From NCBI RefSeq assembly GCF_000150275.1, contig NW_002060969.1:186943-250942 (forward strand): DNA of 64,000 bases, given 5' to 3'. Positions 11,453 to 23,910 of the stretch are shown here, in pieces. Positions within the stretch are counted from its first letter, which is position 1; each line of letters starts with the position of its first letter. A program made the translations under genes and the position numbers. The notes beneath the pieces are model-generated. The model saw nothing but the letters and a program-made list of their open reading frames with translations. It made no database searches and was not told the origin of the DNA. The DNA is from Trichoplax adhaerens (lineage: Eukaryota; Placozoa; Uniplacotomia; Trichoplacea; Trichoplacidae).

Positions 11453-13514
11453 ATGCCAAACGAGATCGAAACCAAAGTTCGCAATCTTCTTTCAACGGTA
11501 CTGTGCTACTATGTTACCGATTTCGGAAAACAACTTCTACATTGTAAATGATACGGCAACAACAATATATTGACTGTATTTTACTGTGCTTGGGTTTTAG
11601 TATCGGTACAGTGATGATGCGATAAAAGATACACTCACCGTTTTAAGGACCTTTCAAAACTTTAGATTGGATTTGTCAAAATATAGTAAGTTCTAAACTA
11701 TTTCATACTCAATACAGGCAGGAGTGTTAGGAATATAAAACTGTTTCGAGATGCGTATTGTGCTTCTAATCAGGTTAATTAAATATTATTTAGCGTATAA
11801 CGATGGTAGAGAAAGTAGCTTGTTCTGCATGGATGGAACCATTCCAGTTGTCTATAAAGGTATACTACGTAATTTTCATTAATAAAAGCGCATAGTAAAA
11901 GTGTCCATAATTTCATACTGTTTTCGTAGTATTCTACTGTAATGTTTTGTAGACATAAGTATGCGTATACTATATATATTTCTAGTAAAGTGTACATACG
12001 TGATCTTTGCTTCAGGAACGACGTATAACATTCCTATTTGCATCTACTTGGAAAAAAATTACCCTCATCAGAGTCCTATTTGCTTTGTTCGCCCCACAAA
12101 CTACATGATCCTCAAACAAACGAAAATCGTGAATGCTGACGGAAAAGTTAGCATTTCGTACTTATTAGATTGGAGATATGTAAGTATCAAGACAAATTTC
12201 GTTCTACTTTATAAAATGGAAATATGTTCTTAACCGCTATTAATAAAAACTTTCTATTTCAGCCTCAGTCAGACCTAACTACGTTTCTGCAAGTATTATG
12301 CCTACAGTTCGCAGACGAGATGCCTGTTTATAGCAAGAAGGCCACGTCTTATCCTTCACAAACATCTCAACCTGGTTACTCGTCCTCTCTACAGTCTTCC
12401 TATCCCCGTTACAGCAATCCAAGACAACCTTATCCTCCACCGAATGTCAACCCCAATGCCAATCTTCCCTATCCTCCAACCAGCTCTTATGGTATGCCAC
12501 AGCCTGGCAACCCAAGTCCTTATCCACCAGCTTCTAGTACTGCTTCCATTTCATATCCTTCATTTCCCTCGCCTCGACTCGGAGATATTAATCCCTCAAA
12601 TGAACAAGTAATGTATCAGTCACTGTTAACATCTGTTGAAGAGAAATTAAAGAGGCGCTTAAACGAAGCTTTAGAAGAAGGCAAGACAGAAATCGAATCT
12701 CAAATGCATATAGAAAATGAATTGAAGAAAAGTTCCACTATTCTAGAAGACAAATTAAAGCGGTTAAAGGAAGAAGAGGTGTGACGAGAACCTCTTACTT
12801 ATGTATGATCTGGGTGATTTTTTTAAGACAGTTTTAAATTCTGTTTTTAGGATCAGGTTAGGGCTGAAATCGATACTATGTCCACGAAATTGAGTGAACT
12901 GCATCAAATTGAGTCTCGTGTCGGCACAGACCCATCGAAACTTAACATTGATGATGCTATTATTACGACTGCCCCATTATATACACAGTGAGTTACTCTT
13001 AAATGCTGAAAATATATTTATTTCCTACTATTAGAATCATTTTTCAGGCAGTACTGTATTAGGAAGATCAGTTTAATTCTGATCTCATTTTACGTGTATG
13101 TACTCATATACCAGAAATTCAGTAAGTTTTAACTCATTAGCCAAGTTTCACAAATTAATTTCATATTTATTTCACAAGAATTCTTAATCTGCATACCGAG
13201 GAATGTGCTATAGAAGACACAATTTATTATCTCGGGGAAGCTCTGAGAAGGGAGGTTATCGATCTAGAAATATTTCTTAAAGTAAGTTTTTGGAAGGGTC
13301 ACTGGATTGTATCCGCTTTAGCCAATAAAAGACCCAGCAAAATTCTAATTGTAATTTTGTAATTACTATTATACACGTACATGCAGGAATTTCATTATTA
13401 TATTGCAAACTAAATGATATGTTTATTACTTAGCATGTTAGGTCTTTATCGAGGAGGCAGTTCATGCTAAAGGCTCTAATTCGAAAGGCTAGAGCAACTG
13501 CTGGACTTCCTTAG
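11453..13514 (+). CDS. TSG101: TSG101, ESCRT-I subunit (UEV domain protein)
   Basis: ESCRT-I component that binds ubiquitinated cargo and P(T/S)AP motifs at endosomes, in membrane budding and cytokinesis (family knowledge). Eight exons, all in phase: 11453-11497, 11601-11685, 11794-11859, 12016-12179, 12263-12778, 12851-12987, 13179-13281, 13434-13514; 398 residues against about 390 in human. N-terminal UEV domain (residues about 1-145) with DGTIPVVYKGTTYNIPI and PICFVRPT; then a Pro/Tyr/Ser-rich linker (about 150-235), a coiled coil (about 240-310), and the C-terminal steadiness box with TAPLYTQILNLHTEECAIED and YLGEALRREVIDLEIFLKHV, ending ATAGLP. The start ATG opens MPNEIETKV, in phase with exon 2. 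Pentamer array A lies directly upstream. Convergent with GRWD1, 315 bp between stop codons. Confidence 0.95.
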
Positions 13515-13829
13515 CTGGTAAATTACTTCAAGAAATGTTACATTGATCATACGGGTTATTTGCTTGAGTATTTAATTTGAACAAGAGTCCAATAATTAGA
13601 ACAAATAGTACCGACTAGAAAGCGGGTTTTGCAACGCTCATTCTTTAGACAGTTGTATGCTTTCTATTTTCATAGTTACTTTTTTATTTGACGTTATACA
13701 ATTTTCTGTTAATTAATCTATCAGCATATTGCAGGTCTAAAGTTAAAAAATCATCATGTTTCGACGTCCGTAACATAATCTTGATAAATATATTCTAGGT
13801 GTAATGATACACTATGTTAAACGTTAATA

Positions 13830-16800
13830 CTAAACAGAAATAGTTTTAAAAATATTGAATCCATCTTGTGCAGTACTGATAATAACACCAGGGAGCTGCG
13901 AATGCCAGTGAAGCTCTTTAATGTCTTTCTGTCCCTAATGAATATATGAAATAAAAATTTAAAAATACCTGCAGTTAGGCATATACGAGCATAAGGCAAC
14001 GTTTTTACTTGATGAATAAACAGCAATTGCGGGGGTACGTCAATGTCCTCATGTTCGCCGTTGGCTTCGACGTCTTTCTCTAAGGCTAAATCCCAGACAG
14101 TTAACTAGGAAATTAACATAGTCAACTTTTAATATGATGGCAATTCCTTCCGTTTTTTTGATTAGCTTAGTGAGGTAGAGTACCTGATCATCAGCACCTG
14201 CAGCTGCAAATACCGTACTGTCAATAGGGTACCATTCTACAGATGTAATTGGCGCTTGATGGTGCTTGAATGTTGCAACAGGTCTTTTACTGTAAATATT
14301 TACAATACAATTATAAGTATAGAAAATTCGGAAACGTGATTTAAGTCTGCCCTCCTGAAATAAAGCCAGCGGGAAAGTAGTTAATACTAAGTAATTAATA
14401 CAAAATAGATGCTATGCAATTGCTTTCTTAGTGTGTGTGGCAGTCATGTGTAGGATACCATTAAGGGATCAGTAATACAGTATTGCGTATAAGTGATATG
14501 CTATTGGACAATAGGGTCTCACTAAGCCAAAGCACAAAACAAGTATACTCGTACACAGTACGTTCCATAAAAATACACTTAACCTAATCATGAAATGAAT
14601 GTAGTAAAATAATAAATTCGAAGTATTATGTTATGGAAGAAAGAAATATCATAGAGTACCCTACAATAGTATCTTCCAAGGGCTTGCTATGTACGAGCAC
14701 ATTAAGACCTGATATATAGAATATCAATCACACCTTTGGAGTCGTCGAAGATCCCAAACGTTTAAAATTCCGTCATCGCCACCTGATAGCAGAAAAGGAT
14801 CATTGCTGGAAATGGAGTATGACGCCAATTAGCTTCATTATTAGCTAATAATTCTCATGAGAACTCTAATAGACAGATAAGTTACTTATTCCACGAGATA
14901 ACATTAACATCATCTGAGTGGGCTTCCACCGAAATCATGCACCCCTTTTGCTTTGCAATTCTAATATCCCAAAATTTTACCGTCTTATCTACAGAACATG
15001 ATGCAAATACCTATAAAAAGCAAATATACAGAATAAATAGCGTAAATACCAAGCCAAAATGCTAAAAATACTGCAAATAAAGAACGATCCGTTACAGAAT
15101 CTTCATTGGGGCTCCATTGCAAATCTTCGACTGACTTTGTATGTCCTTGGAATGGAGTTGGCTCAACAGCCCAGGTCTCATTTATCGGATTCCATAAGTA
15201 TATATCTTTCTTTTGATCTCCTGTTAGTAACCTTTTAATTTAAAAAGATCGTCTTAGGAGTCATATTTCTATAAATATAGCTTTACTACATAAACGTAAC
15301 ATGAATACTGCCTTCCATAAACGATCTTGGACCAATCCATAGCGAACCCTTCAGTCTATAGTCAAAAGTTGTACAATGTTTAATTATCAACCAGTTTTGG
15401 ACATGAACTTAAAATTATCGCTAGTAAGATGGTTTTTATGCGCATATTAATAATAACCGAGTGTTTGTTAAACGAAAACAGTGGTGTTTGACGACTGTGT
15501 CCAGCGCCTATACAAGCGTTCTCATCATCTTTATCAATCGACATAAGTTCTTTAGAAATATCCCAGATATGAACACAACCTGTATCGGACCACGTGGAAA
15601 CTATGTGCCTATTTGGTATTAAAGCATGCTAAAGTAGTTATAAAAATAAAAATTCTTAGTTTGAATTAAGAAATTAAATGAGTCAGAATGGTAGATACGT
15701 TTAGACTGTATTACAGCGTACCCTTATCCTATTTACAGCCCCTTCATGATGTATCGATTTTATATCCAAGCTAGGACCACAGTCTATCTTTTGTTCTTCG
15801 TCACTATCAGAGCAGTCACCTTAAATAATTATGATCATATTAACATGTCACTATAGATTTTAACAAAAATCATTTACTATGACTATTAATAATTTTTCTG
15901 AATATTACATTTAAGTTACAATATTTAACAGATAATACCTTCTTTATACGTTTTATGCAAGTTTGACATTTTTACAACAATAACACTATTCTTATTCATT
16001 TCATCAGCTTGGGTTCCTGCTACCAGATACGCGGTCATAGGAAACTGAAAAGTTCCGATGAAGGTGATTAAATACGATATTACGAACTCATCTGACCTAC
16101 ATTGTTTAAGTCACATCATTACAATCAGCAATATTTATAGTAGAGTAATGACATGACTTAAGCTCTAAGAATGACTGCTGCGACTGCAGAAAGCCACTAC
16201 GTAGAATTTTAAAAGAATACTAATTCACTCAAGGTTCAAACCTCAGTTCGATTTTCTCCCAAACTATCAGGAACAACGCTGAAACTTAAACATGGGTAGC
16301 CAGTCTGAGCCTAGAAAACAGATTTATAGACAAAATTATCTACAGGCTTTAAAAACAACTAAAGTCATAACAATAAAACACAGTACTGTTCTATATCGCA
16401 TAACATAATCAAAGGTTATACATAAAATAGATCTTATACAATCAGTACTCCAAGGAAAGTATTGAGCTACTGTAATTCAGCCATAATACTGTATGTTAGT
16501 ACATAATCTTGTTTTAATCCCGACATACTTGAAAAAGAATTATAAAAACATCGTAAACTGTAATACATGGATAAAAATATTGTAGTTCTTTTCGTAATCC
16601 GGTCTATGCATACATAACATTGCTATAGTTTACTTGTTAAGAATCTTACTGAGCAGTAATTCAGGTACGAGGTAATATGAATGAAATCAGAATTAGTGTA
16701 CTGTACGTGCTAACCGCATGGTACATATAATAAGCCGATTCTTCCATGACAAGATCATCATTTTCTGTAGTTGCATTTGTAGCATTGTGAGGAACATAAA

Positions 16801-17737
16801 CCTAAATGGTTTAATTCAGAAGGTAGTAAGTAGTTAGGCAATCTGAGCTGAGCATAATATAATAATAATATCAAATACTGTAATCGAAACAAGCCACCGC
16901 ATTGCTAGTTACAATGCAGCATTGCCAAACGAATCAGGACTTGGTCTATTGCAGGTAGTATAGCAAACGTATTAGCTGAAAGTTTTATTAAAACAAGACT
17001 GCGTAATACCAGATTTGCAAATCGCTAAAGATTGTATAATACTGTACGATGATTTATGCTGTCTCAACAATATTTGTGTGTGCGTATAAACTTTTCGTGA
17101 TTTCCTTACAGTGCATGTCCGATGCTAGCTGTACAGTGCAGTATGTCATTTTCCATATTTTCTTCTAGGACGCATTAGCACACAAGTGCATGCAGTGTAC
17201 TGTATAGTAAACACTAACTGGGCTACATGCAAAGTTTAGAATTAACCGCACTGTACATACAACCGGTATAAGTATAAAAAACAATTTTAGTGGATGCATG
17301 TTAGCTAATGACTACGGATAACAAACGTAGTAGACAAGTTAAAGTATAATACGATCCATTTCATTTTTGCCGTTTCGAGGCATATACATACAGCACGTTA
17401 CCAAGTTTACAACGTACAGACGGTACACTACTTAGTGTTGTCCATAACCTTATATATAAGATTTTTTCTCATATCTCTATCTCTATCGTGGTGTTGTCAG
17501 TTAATATTTTGCTTATAAGTTATTATCATGCACACTTGCAAAGTATTATACTGTAAAATATAAATCACTGGTATTCAGAAAATTGCCTGTATATAATATG
17601 TTACATAGTTTACAACACTGCAATATTATCTGTAACTTTTTCATCTCTATTTTTCATCAAGGGATCATCTAAGAATAAAAGACGAGGTTTTCAACCTTGG
17701 TTTCCTGAGAGTCGTTTTCGTTCTCACTGTCTATCAT
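13830..17737 (-). CDS. GRWD1: GRWD1, glutamate-rich WD-repeat protein (Rrb1 family)
   Basis: Nucleolar WD40 chaperone of ribosome biogenesis; the yeast homolog Rrb1 acts with ribosomal protein L3 (family knowledge). Thirteen exons on the minus strand: 17696-17737, 16715-16801, 16242-16310, 15939-16044, 15722-15819, 15458-15628, 15309-15355, 15096-15231, 14886-15010, 14734-14805, 14184-14289, 14009-14104, 13830-13934; about 419 residues. Diagnostic stretches: [20 protein letters not shown] and [12 protein letters not shown] near the N-terminus; WD repeats with [41 protein letters not shown]-terminal [19 protein letters not shown] and IFKTISV. The acidic start exon ([14 protein letters not shown]) is chosen because it is in phase and resembles the acidic N-terminus of the family. 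Divergent from ABT1 across array B. Confidence 0.93.
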
Positions 17738-17879
17738 TTTAATCTTTTATCTTTCTGATCTTTAAGACTTTAACCCGCAATCAGAAACCAGAAACAAGAG
17801 GTACAATGTTTCTGCGCAGAGGGCCTGATTACAGCTCTGAACTTAAAGCAGCATGATTCTGTATCAGGGAGATGCGGGA

Positions 17880-18880
17880 AATTTCGAATTTATGGTACCA
17901 ACGTACTGTACCAACAGAAAGTGGTCCTGGTCCTGTAGTACTGTACACTATACTGTACTCAGTGTACAGTACTGTACTGCACAGATTGTGTAACTAACCA
18001 TGCATATCCCCCGTTATTAATAATGCACTACGTAACGACATGTAACAGTACTGTACTGTATACATAAGTCTCATTTGTACTGTAGCGGAAACGCTCTTCA
18101 GAAGAAGAGTAAGAAGCATAGGGGCAAAATTGCTAAACGACTAAATGACTTCCTTACTTTCTTGCCACTCTCGAGCTTCCGAATCCGAAGCCCTGTTCTT
18201 ACTGTGCTGTACTGTACCGTACAGTACACTGCGTTATAGTACTGTACTGCACTGTACTGTACATACTGTACTGTATGTACTGTAAAGTATGGACTAGTCT
18301 CTAATACTGTAATACTGTACAGTTATCATCAGCATGATGTGTGATCTCACACTCTACAGTACAGTACTGTACAGTATGTACAGTACTGTACAGTACTGTA
18401 ACACGATCAGCTTTACTGCACAGTACATTGTACTGTAGTCACGGTACAGTAATTTTTGAAACTTTCAAAACAGAAGAACGACACTTTTTTACAGCTGGTA
18501 CTGACAGGTTGCCTTGAGTCCTTGACCGCTACTGTACAGTACCGTGTACGTAAGTAACGTAACTATAGTACTGTACAGTATTGTACAGTGATGTAAATCG
18601 AGTTAGGTTCAAGTCGGGTTCAGCACTAAATTTTAAATTATTTAATTATTTAAAAGTGACTGCTGTACAGTACAGTACTGTACTGTACTGAACTATACAG
18701 TACTGCACTATACTGTACAGTACACTACACTGTACACTCAGTGTACAGTACAGTACAGACTGATACAGTGCACTGAGTACTGTACTGTACTGTACAGTGT
18801 ACAGTATTATACTGTACTGTACTAGAAACTATTGCGGTTTCATTACTGTACAGTGTACAGTACAGTACTGTACAGTATAA
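17880..18880. repeat. Pentamer array B in the GRWD1-ABT1 divergent promoter region
   Basis: Dense strand-switching ACAGT/ACTGT runs at about 17930-18070 and 18190-18880. The middle contains an imperfect inverted repeat: CGGAAACGCTCTTCAGAAGA at 18086-18105 matches, inverted, the segment around 18145-18185, with a loop near 18130. An A/T-only tract lies at 18628-18653. The left edge is about 145 bp from the GRWD1 start and the right edge about 125 bp from the ABT1 start, so the array fills almost the whole shared upstream region. Confidence 0.85.
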
Positions 18881-19004
18881 TTTTGTCCACAAAATGAATC
18901 ATTGTGGCCCAATATGTACGAAATCTTCATTGATGTGTAGCTGAGTATTTTGCGCTATTCGAAAAAAAGCAGAAAGAATCGTTTATATCAAAAAAAGGCT
19001 AGTC

Positions 19005-21260
19005 ATGGAGCGCAAGTCTGGCATCGTTTATATTAGTAGAATTCCACCACATATGAATCCACTTAAAATACAGCGAATATTTTCACGCTATGGACAAATC
19101 AACAGGATCTTTTTACAGCCAATAGGTTATTCATTAATGATTAATATTAGAAGTAAATTTGCATATGAAGTACCGTGCTGTACTTGGCGATTGTGGAGTA
19201 ATATCAGATTTATTCATCGCTTTTTGAAAATGTTGATGCAAGTATGTAGAACAGTTATTATATTATACACTATTATTACATTAACCAAAACTCGATTTAT
19301 GCTAACACGTATTTGACTTAGTGAAAAGGTCATAAACCGATTTTAAATAATAGTACGTTGCATGTTCGCTGTGGAAAGGGAACCTTTATAACCATTCCAT
19401 TGCCGCTGTGAATCCTCTACTTTTAAATCTTACTATTTTGGCAGTCATGTGTATTTTTTTGTAACCTGGCTAGAAGTACAGTACTGTACTGCACCCCACA
19501 TTAAACAGTATGTTTTGACCAAGCGATCCGTTTATGTACAGTATGTCCATATTATTACTTCGGTGGGCTGATTTTGACCATACGAAGTTTGTATGCGAAT
19601 GGCAGCAGCGGTAGGCTATGGTTGGAGACTTGGAGTTAGAATTTTCTTACTGGAGCTTAGCCGTTTTTGATCTGCGCCAAACAAATGCAATATCAACCTA
19701 ATAACTTATTACTGTATGCTATTATCACAAGATAGATTCTATTAGATGATCAATCATTCGTTTGCCTGTAACAGATTCTACTGAAATTGTCCGATCTAAA
19801 AGAATTCATGAAACAAAATTATACAGCGAAGGATGGATAGAATTTAAGAAGAAGAAAATAGCAAAATCCGTTGCGTTTTCCCTAAACAATACAAAGATTG
19901 GTAAGCTGCTTTGAATGTAGATTAAAGCTCAAACGAAGTATGACACCCTTTTAAGCACACGATCTTTCACCACCATAGTAATACGGTATACCGTATATAT
20001 TGTTTAATTTAATTAATTCAAGGAAAACTAAATAGCAAATGGGAATATAACGTTCTGTACAACTATATTTTTTACTTGTTGGTAGGCCGCTCGTGTAAGC
20101 GTACCGATTAAAGTGATTACTGTACCGCGAATGCTCATAGATGCAGTTATACGATAAACTCACGCTTAATAAATTGGTACAACTAAATTCTGTAAACTGA
20201 TTTGACTCTTTTAGGTCGAAAAAATAGAGGCTATTATGATCACGATTTCTGGAACTTAAAATATCTACGAAAATTCAGATGGAGTCATTTAAATGAGAAA
20301 GCGGGTGATTCCTTTTATTTAAAATCAATCTAGTCTTAAATAGCCGGTGATTGCGAAATTTTACTCCGTAGTATATTTTCTTTCCTTTATCACGCTTACT
20401 TTTCACTTTGAGCCATGATTTACGATCTCGCTTCGGGTTACAGCATTCTTGGGACTCAGTTAACTATGAAACTGCTTTTATGGGTTTCACACAGTGTTAT
20501 TCTTCTTCTACATGTTATTTATGTTAGTCATGCCTTGATGTATGCATAGTATCAGTAAATATTACTTCCTTTTGATATTGGAGCTACTCTTCTTTAATAG
20601 TAGCTATAATGCTATCATACCAATTTAATGCGATTTCTTGGGATAGCACGGTAGTTTAGGACGTCATTCATTGATTTGATGTAAATGTACAATTTGCAAA
20701 TATTGACATGCATACTGATATAAGTGAAATTTAAAACACTTTGCTAACGGATCTTTTCGTATTTCGTGCGAAATTGGTTGCACTTGTCCATCCTAAAATG
20801 TTTAGGAGACGACTTTGTTACTAAGACATGTTAATTTATACTGCTTAACAACGTATTTACTATTTATAGCTCATCATAATGTCATTAGAGAACAGCGCTT
20901 ACGAACTGAGATTTCTTGGATGAAAAAACAGAATACTGCTTTTCTTGATAATTTGGATAAGAGTAGAGCCATTGATGCTATAGTAAAGCGTAAGGAAAGT
21001 ATTGGAAGCGAGCATGTAAAGGTAAGTTTACTGAGACTAAGTTCTTGTTCAAAATAAAAAACGAATGGTGATACTATTTTAAATGGAATATAATTAATTA
21101 ATTTAGCTAAGTTAGTGATATTTGATCACCGTAAATGTAGGATCATCGAAAGAAATCTTTTAAAGATAAAAATTTCAGGAAAACAGAAATAAGGATAAAG
21201 GCTGATTGGAGCAATAGATCAGAATTAAGTGATTCTATATTATGTAAAATATTTTGTTAA
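19005..21260 (+). CDS. ABT1: ABT1/ESF2 family RNA-binding protein, ribosome biogenesis
   Basis: Homolog of human ABT1 (activator of basal transcription 1) and yeast Esf2, an RRM-type factor of the small-subunit processome (family knowledge). Five exons in phase: 19005-19125, 19775-19900, 20215-20304, 20870-21021, 21141-21260; 202 residues. The RRM begins GIVYISRIPPHMNPLKIQ and RYGQINRIFLQP, continues KLYSEGWIEFKKKKIAKSVA, then YYDHDFWNLKYLRKFRWSHL. The C-terminal basic helix contains REQRLRTEISWMKKQNTAFL and the end SILCKIFC corresponds to the family's terminal LLARIFG motif. Human ABT1 has about 40 more residues before the RRM, so either this N-terminus is short or a small upstream exon was missed; the ATG at 19005 is the best visible start. 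Array B lies just upstream. Confidence 0.92.
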
Positions 21261-22679
21261 CGTAGTGACATGATTGCGTTCAATCGATTGTATCAAGCAA
21301 TATTGTGTTATTTTCTTAATGAAGTCTGTACTAGTTATACATGTTAAGCATGGAACGCTTCGTCTCTTAAAGTGATGCATATTCTTTGTATTTTATTCGC
21401 ATGCGCACGGTGAGATTTCGATACCAATGTGTTTTTAGTCAAGGGACTCTAATCCATGAGTATAGCTGATAAATGTTTTAATATTCTTCGTGTGTGTCTT
21501 AAAGTAGTAATTTTTACTTAAAGTTTGGATCTGTCTCGTAACGGCAATGGAAATTGTATCTTATGAGCAAGGTAAGCTACTAAAATTTTTTAAAGTGAGA
21601 TAAATTAAAGAGTCCAATTTCCGGAAGTTAACTTATACACTATTATTCAAAATATCGTGTAATTCCCGGTTGTACTCCATTGTGTATACTCATTGACTAC
21701 TTAATTTTTTCGAAGTAAAATTAATTAGAGAGTTTTAATTTAAGATGATCTATTATCACTAAAATTTTTATCCCTTTAAGTTTCATACTGATGCTTACCA
21801 GTAAATATTATAACTATATTTCATATAAATTCCGTGATATTTTGAGGAGGGTTTGTGTGTCATACTGTACTTACAACTATCGTACTTCGTTTTCAAAACT
21901 GGTACTTGTTACCAACATAGTATAAAACGAATTTTTCGGAGCTGTAATAATAAAATGGTCTAATATTTATTATCATAAGTACTGTAATCCTGTTCTCCTA
22001 GCTGTACATCGATAACGATAGACCGCTTCGTATATGTATATCATAGCAAATGAAAGGCGAATGCAGAAATTATTTAAGTATAAATGTAAAACCTTTATTT
22101 TACTGTGCATCTAAAAAATGTAGAATATCTTAAGATTCTGGATTCTAAGTAGAGGGATATACGCACGTACATTTTCCCTCATTCTGATCTAATCATATAA
22201 TTATTCATATACTGTACATTTAATGTGTATTTATTTGTTATAACTAGTAAGCATTATTACGGTATTGTTAATAAACTGTATGTATGATATACTGTATATT
22301 ATATGTATATATATATACTGCACTAGTAAAACTTGCAGCAAGACACATTATTACTGTACTCCAAGTTCCTGACTGCATCCGCATTGGAACTTTCACATTT
22401 ATCGTTGCTAAAATCTACATTGGAACAATTATACAATACCTTATATGCGTACAGCCCTACACCAATAAGTGATATCACATGCCAGACTGCCTACGTATAA
22501 ATTATACAGCACAATATAACATAGATAGGTTCATATTTCCACCAGGCAGTAGCATCCTCTTATATGTCTATCTAACGTTCTACCTATGTACTGCCATTCT
22601 CAATCTGTAAATAAACCTGTTCTTCATCCTCTCATCATCTTTGACATCTGTCATTGTTGTCTCCCAATCAAGCATATTA
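21261..22679. other. Intergenic, no gene seen
   Basis: AT-rich DNA downstream of ABT1 without coding exons. Scattered TACTGTA words become more frequent towards 22.2-22.7 kb and merge into array C. Confidence 0.6.
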
Positions 22680-23790
22680 CTGTACAATGAGTGCACTGAC
22701 GTACTGTACAGCAAATAATTTTGGTATGTACTAGTACAGTACAGTCCTGAGCATGTTTATTTTCTCTTTAGATATAGAAAAAGGGGAAAAATAGGACTGA
22801 ACTAACGTAAAAATACCGTACTTTATACCGACATGTAGCTAGAGGGCTGAAGTTTTCGTATATGTTGATAGATGTACAGTACAGTAAGTTATTCACAACT
22901 GTCTATGCAAGAATTTCTACAGTACTGTACAGTACTTTGCCATCTAGAAATCTGAAGAATTAATAAACATGCCATACTGTACAGTACCATGCAGTGTACT
23001 GTATTGTATCTGCAAATTGTGCATCGTACAAGACTCGACAATGTCGAGTCGATATCCTATAAAGGCTAAACTAGAGTAGAAGATCACTCATTTTCCTTCA
23101 AAAAAAACATAAAACAATCTACAGTACAGTAGACATCATGGCGTAATATACTGTATACTGTACTGTACAGTACAGTACCGTTACTAGCATACTGTACTGT
23201 ACGTACAGTACAGTACAGTACAGTATTTTACTTTAAGTTAATTACAGTACAAATACCGTAACATTTGCAGCGAAGTACTGTACAGTCCCAATCCTGACAC
23301 ACTTAAAAATTTCCGGCTGTTATACTGTAGTGTACGTACAAGGTAAAAATTAGAAGAGAAAAGCCCTCTTCTCCTGTGGATATCCCTCGAAGACGAAGAC
23401 AGATCGGATGAAATCATGAAATGAAACTAAGGTGACATCATTTCGAGTCGAGATTTTATAGTACAGTACCAGACTAACTTACAGTACAGTACTGTACTAT
23501 ACAGTACAGTATTTAGTACTGTACCTTACAGTATTCAGTACTGTGGTTACAGTATTTAGTACTGTACTACTCAGGATTACAGTAGAGGGAAAATGGAGTC
23601 CCAGTCTCCCAGAATTACCACATTACTGTAGTGTACTGTACTGTACTGTACACTGTACAGTATAGTAAGGTACTGTAGTTCATTATTGACTGTACCATAG
23701 TACTGTACTGTACATACTGTACTGTTTATTTATTTATTATTAATTAATTAACTTAACAGTTAATAAGGAGATTACGGTACAGTACGCAGT
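22680..23790. repeat. Pentamer array C upstream of a small gene
   Basis: Repeated CTGTAC/GTACAG words at about 22680-22745, 22870-23010 and 23120-23780. Includes the perfect palindrome GACTCGACAATGTCGAGTC at 23033-23051 and a short hairpin AGAAGAGAAAAGCCCTCTTCT near 23351-23371. The A/T-rich tract at 23726-23760 repeats the association seen in the other arrays. The array ends about 120 bp before the start codon at 23911. Confidence 0.8.
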
Positions 23791-23910
23791 CTGTGATCGT
23801 TGTCTTGGAGAAGAAACGTTGGACAGATTAACTTAAAATTTGATGACACCCAAACTACTAAAGTTTGTGGCTACGAATCTAATTCTGTATTAACGACATA
23901 TTTATCTATC

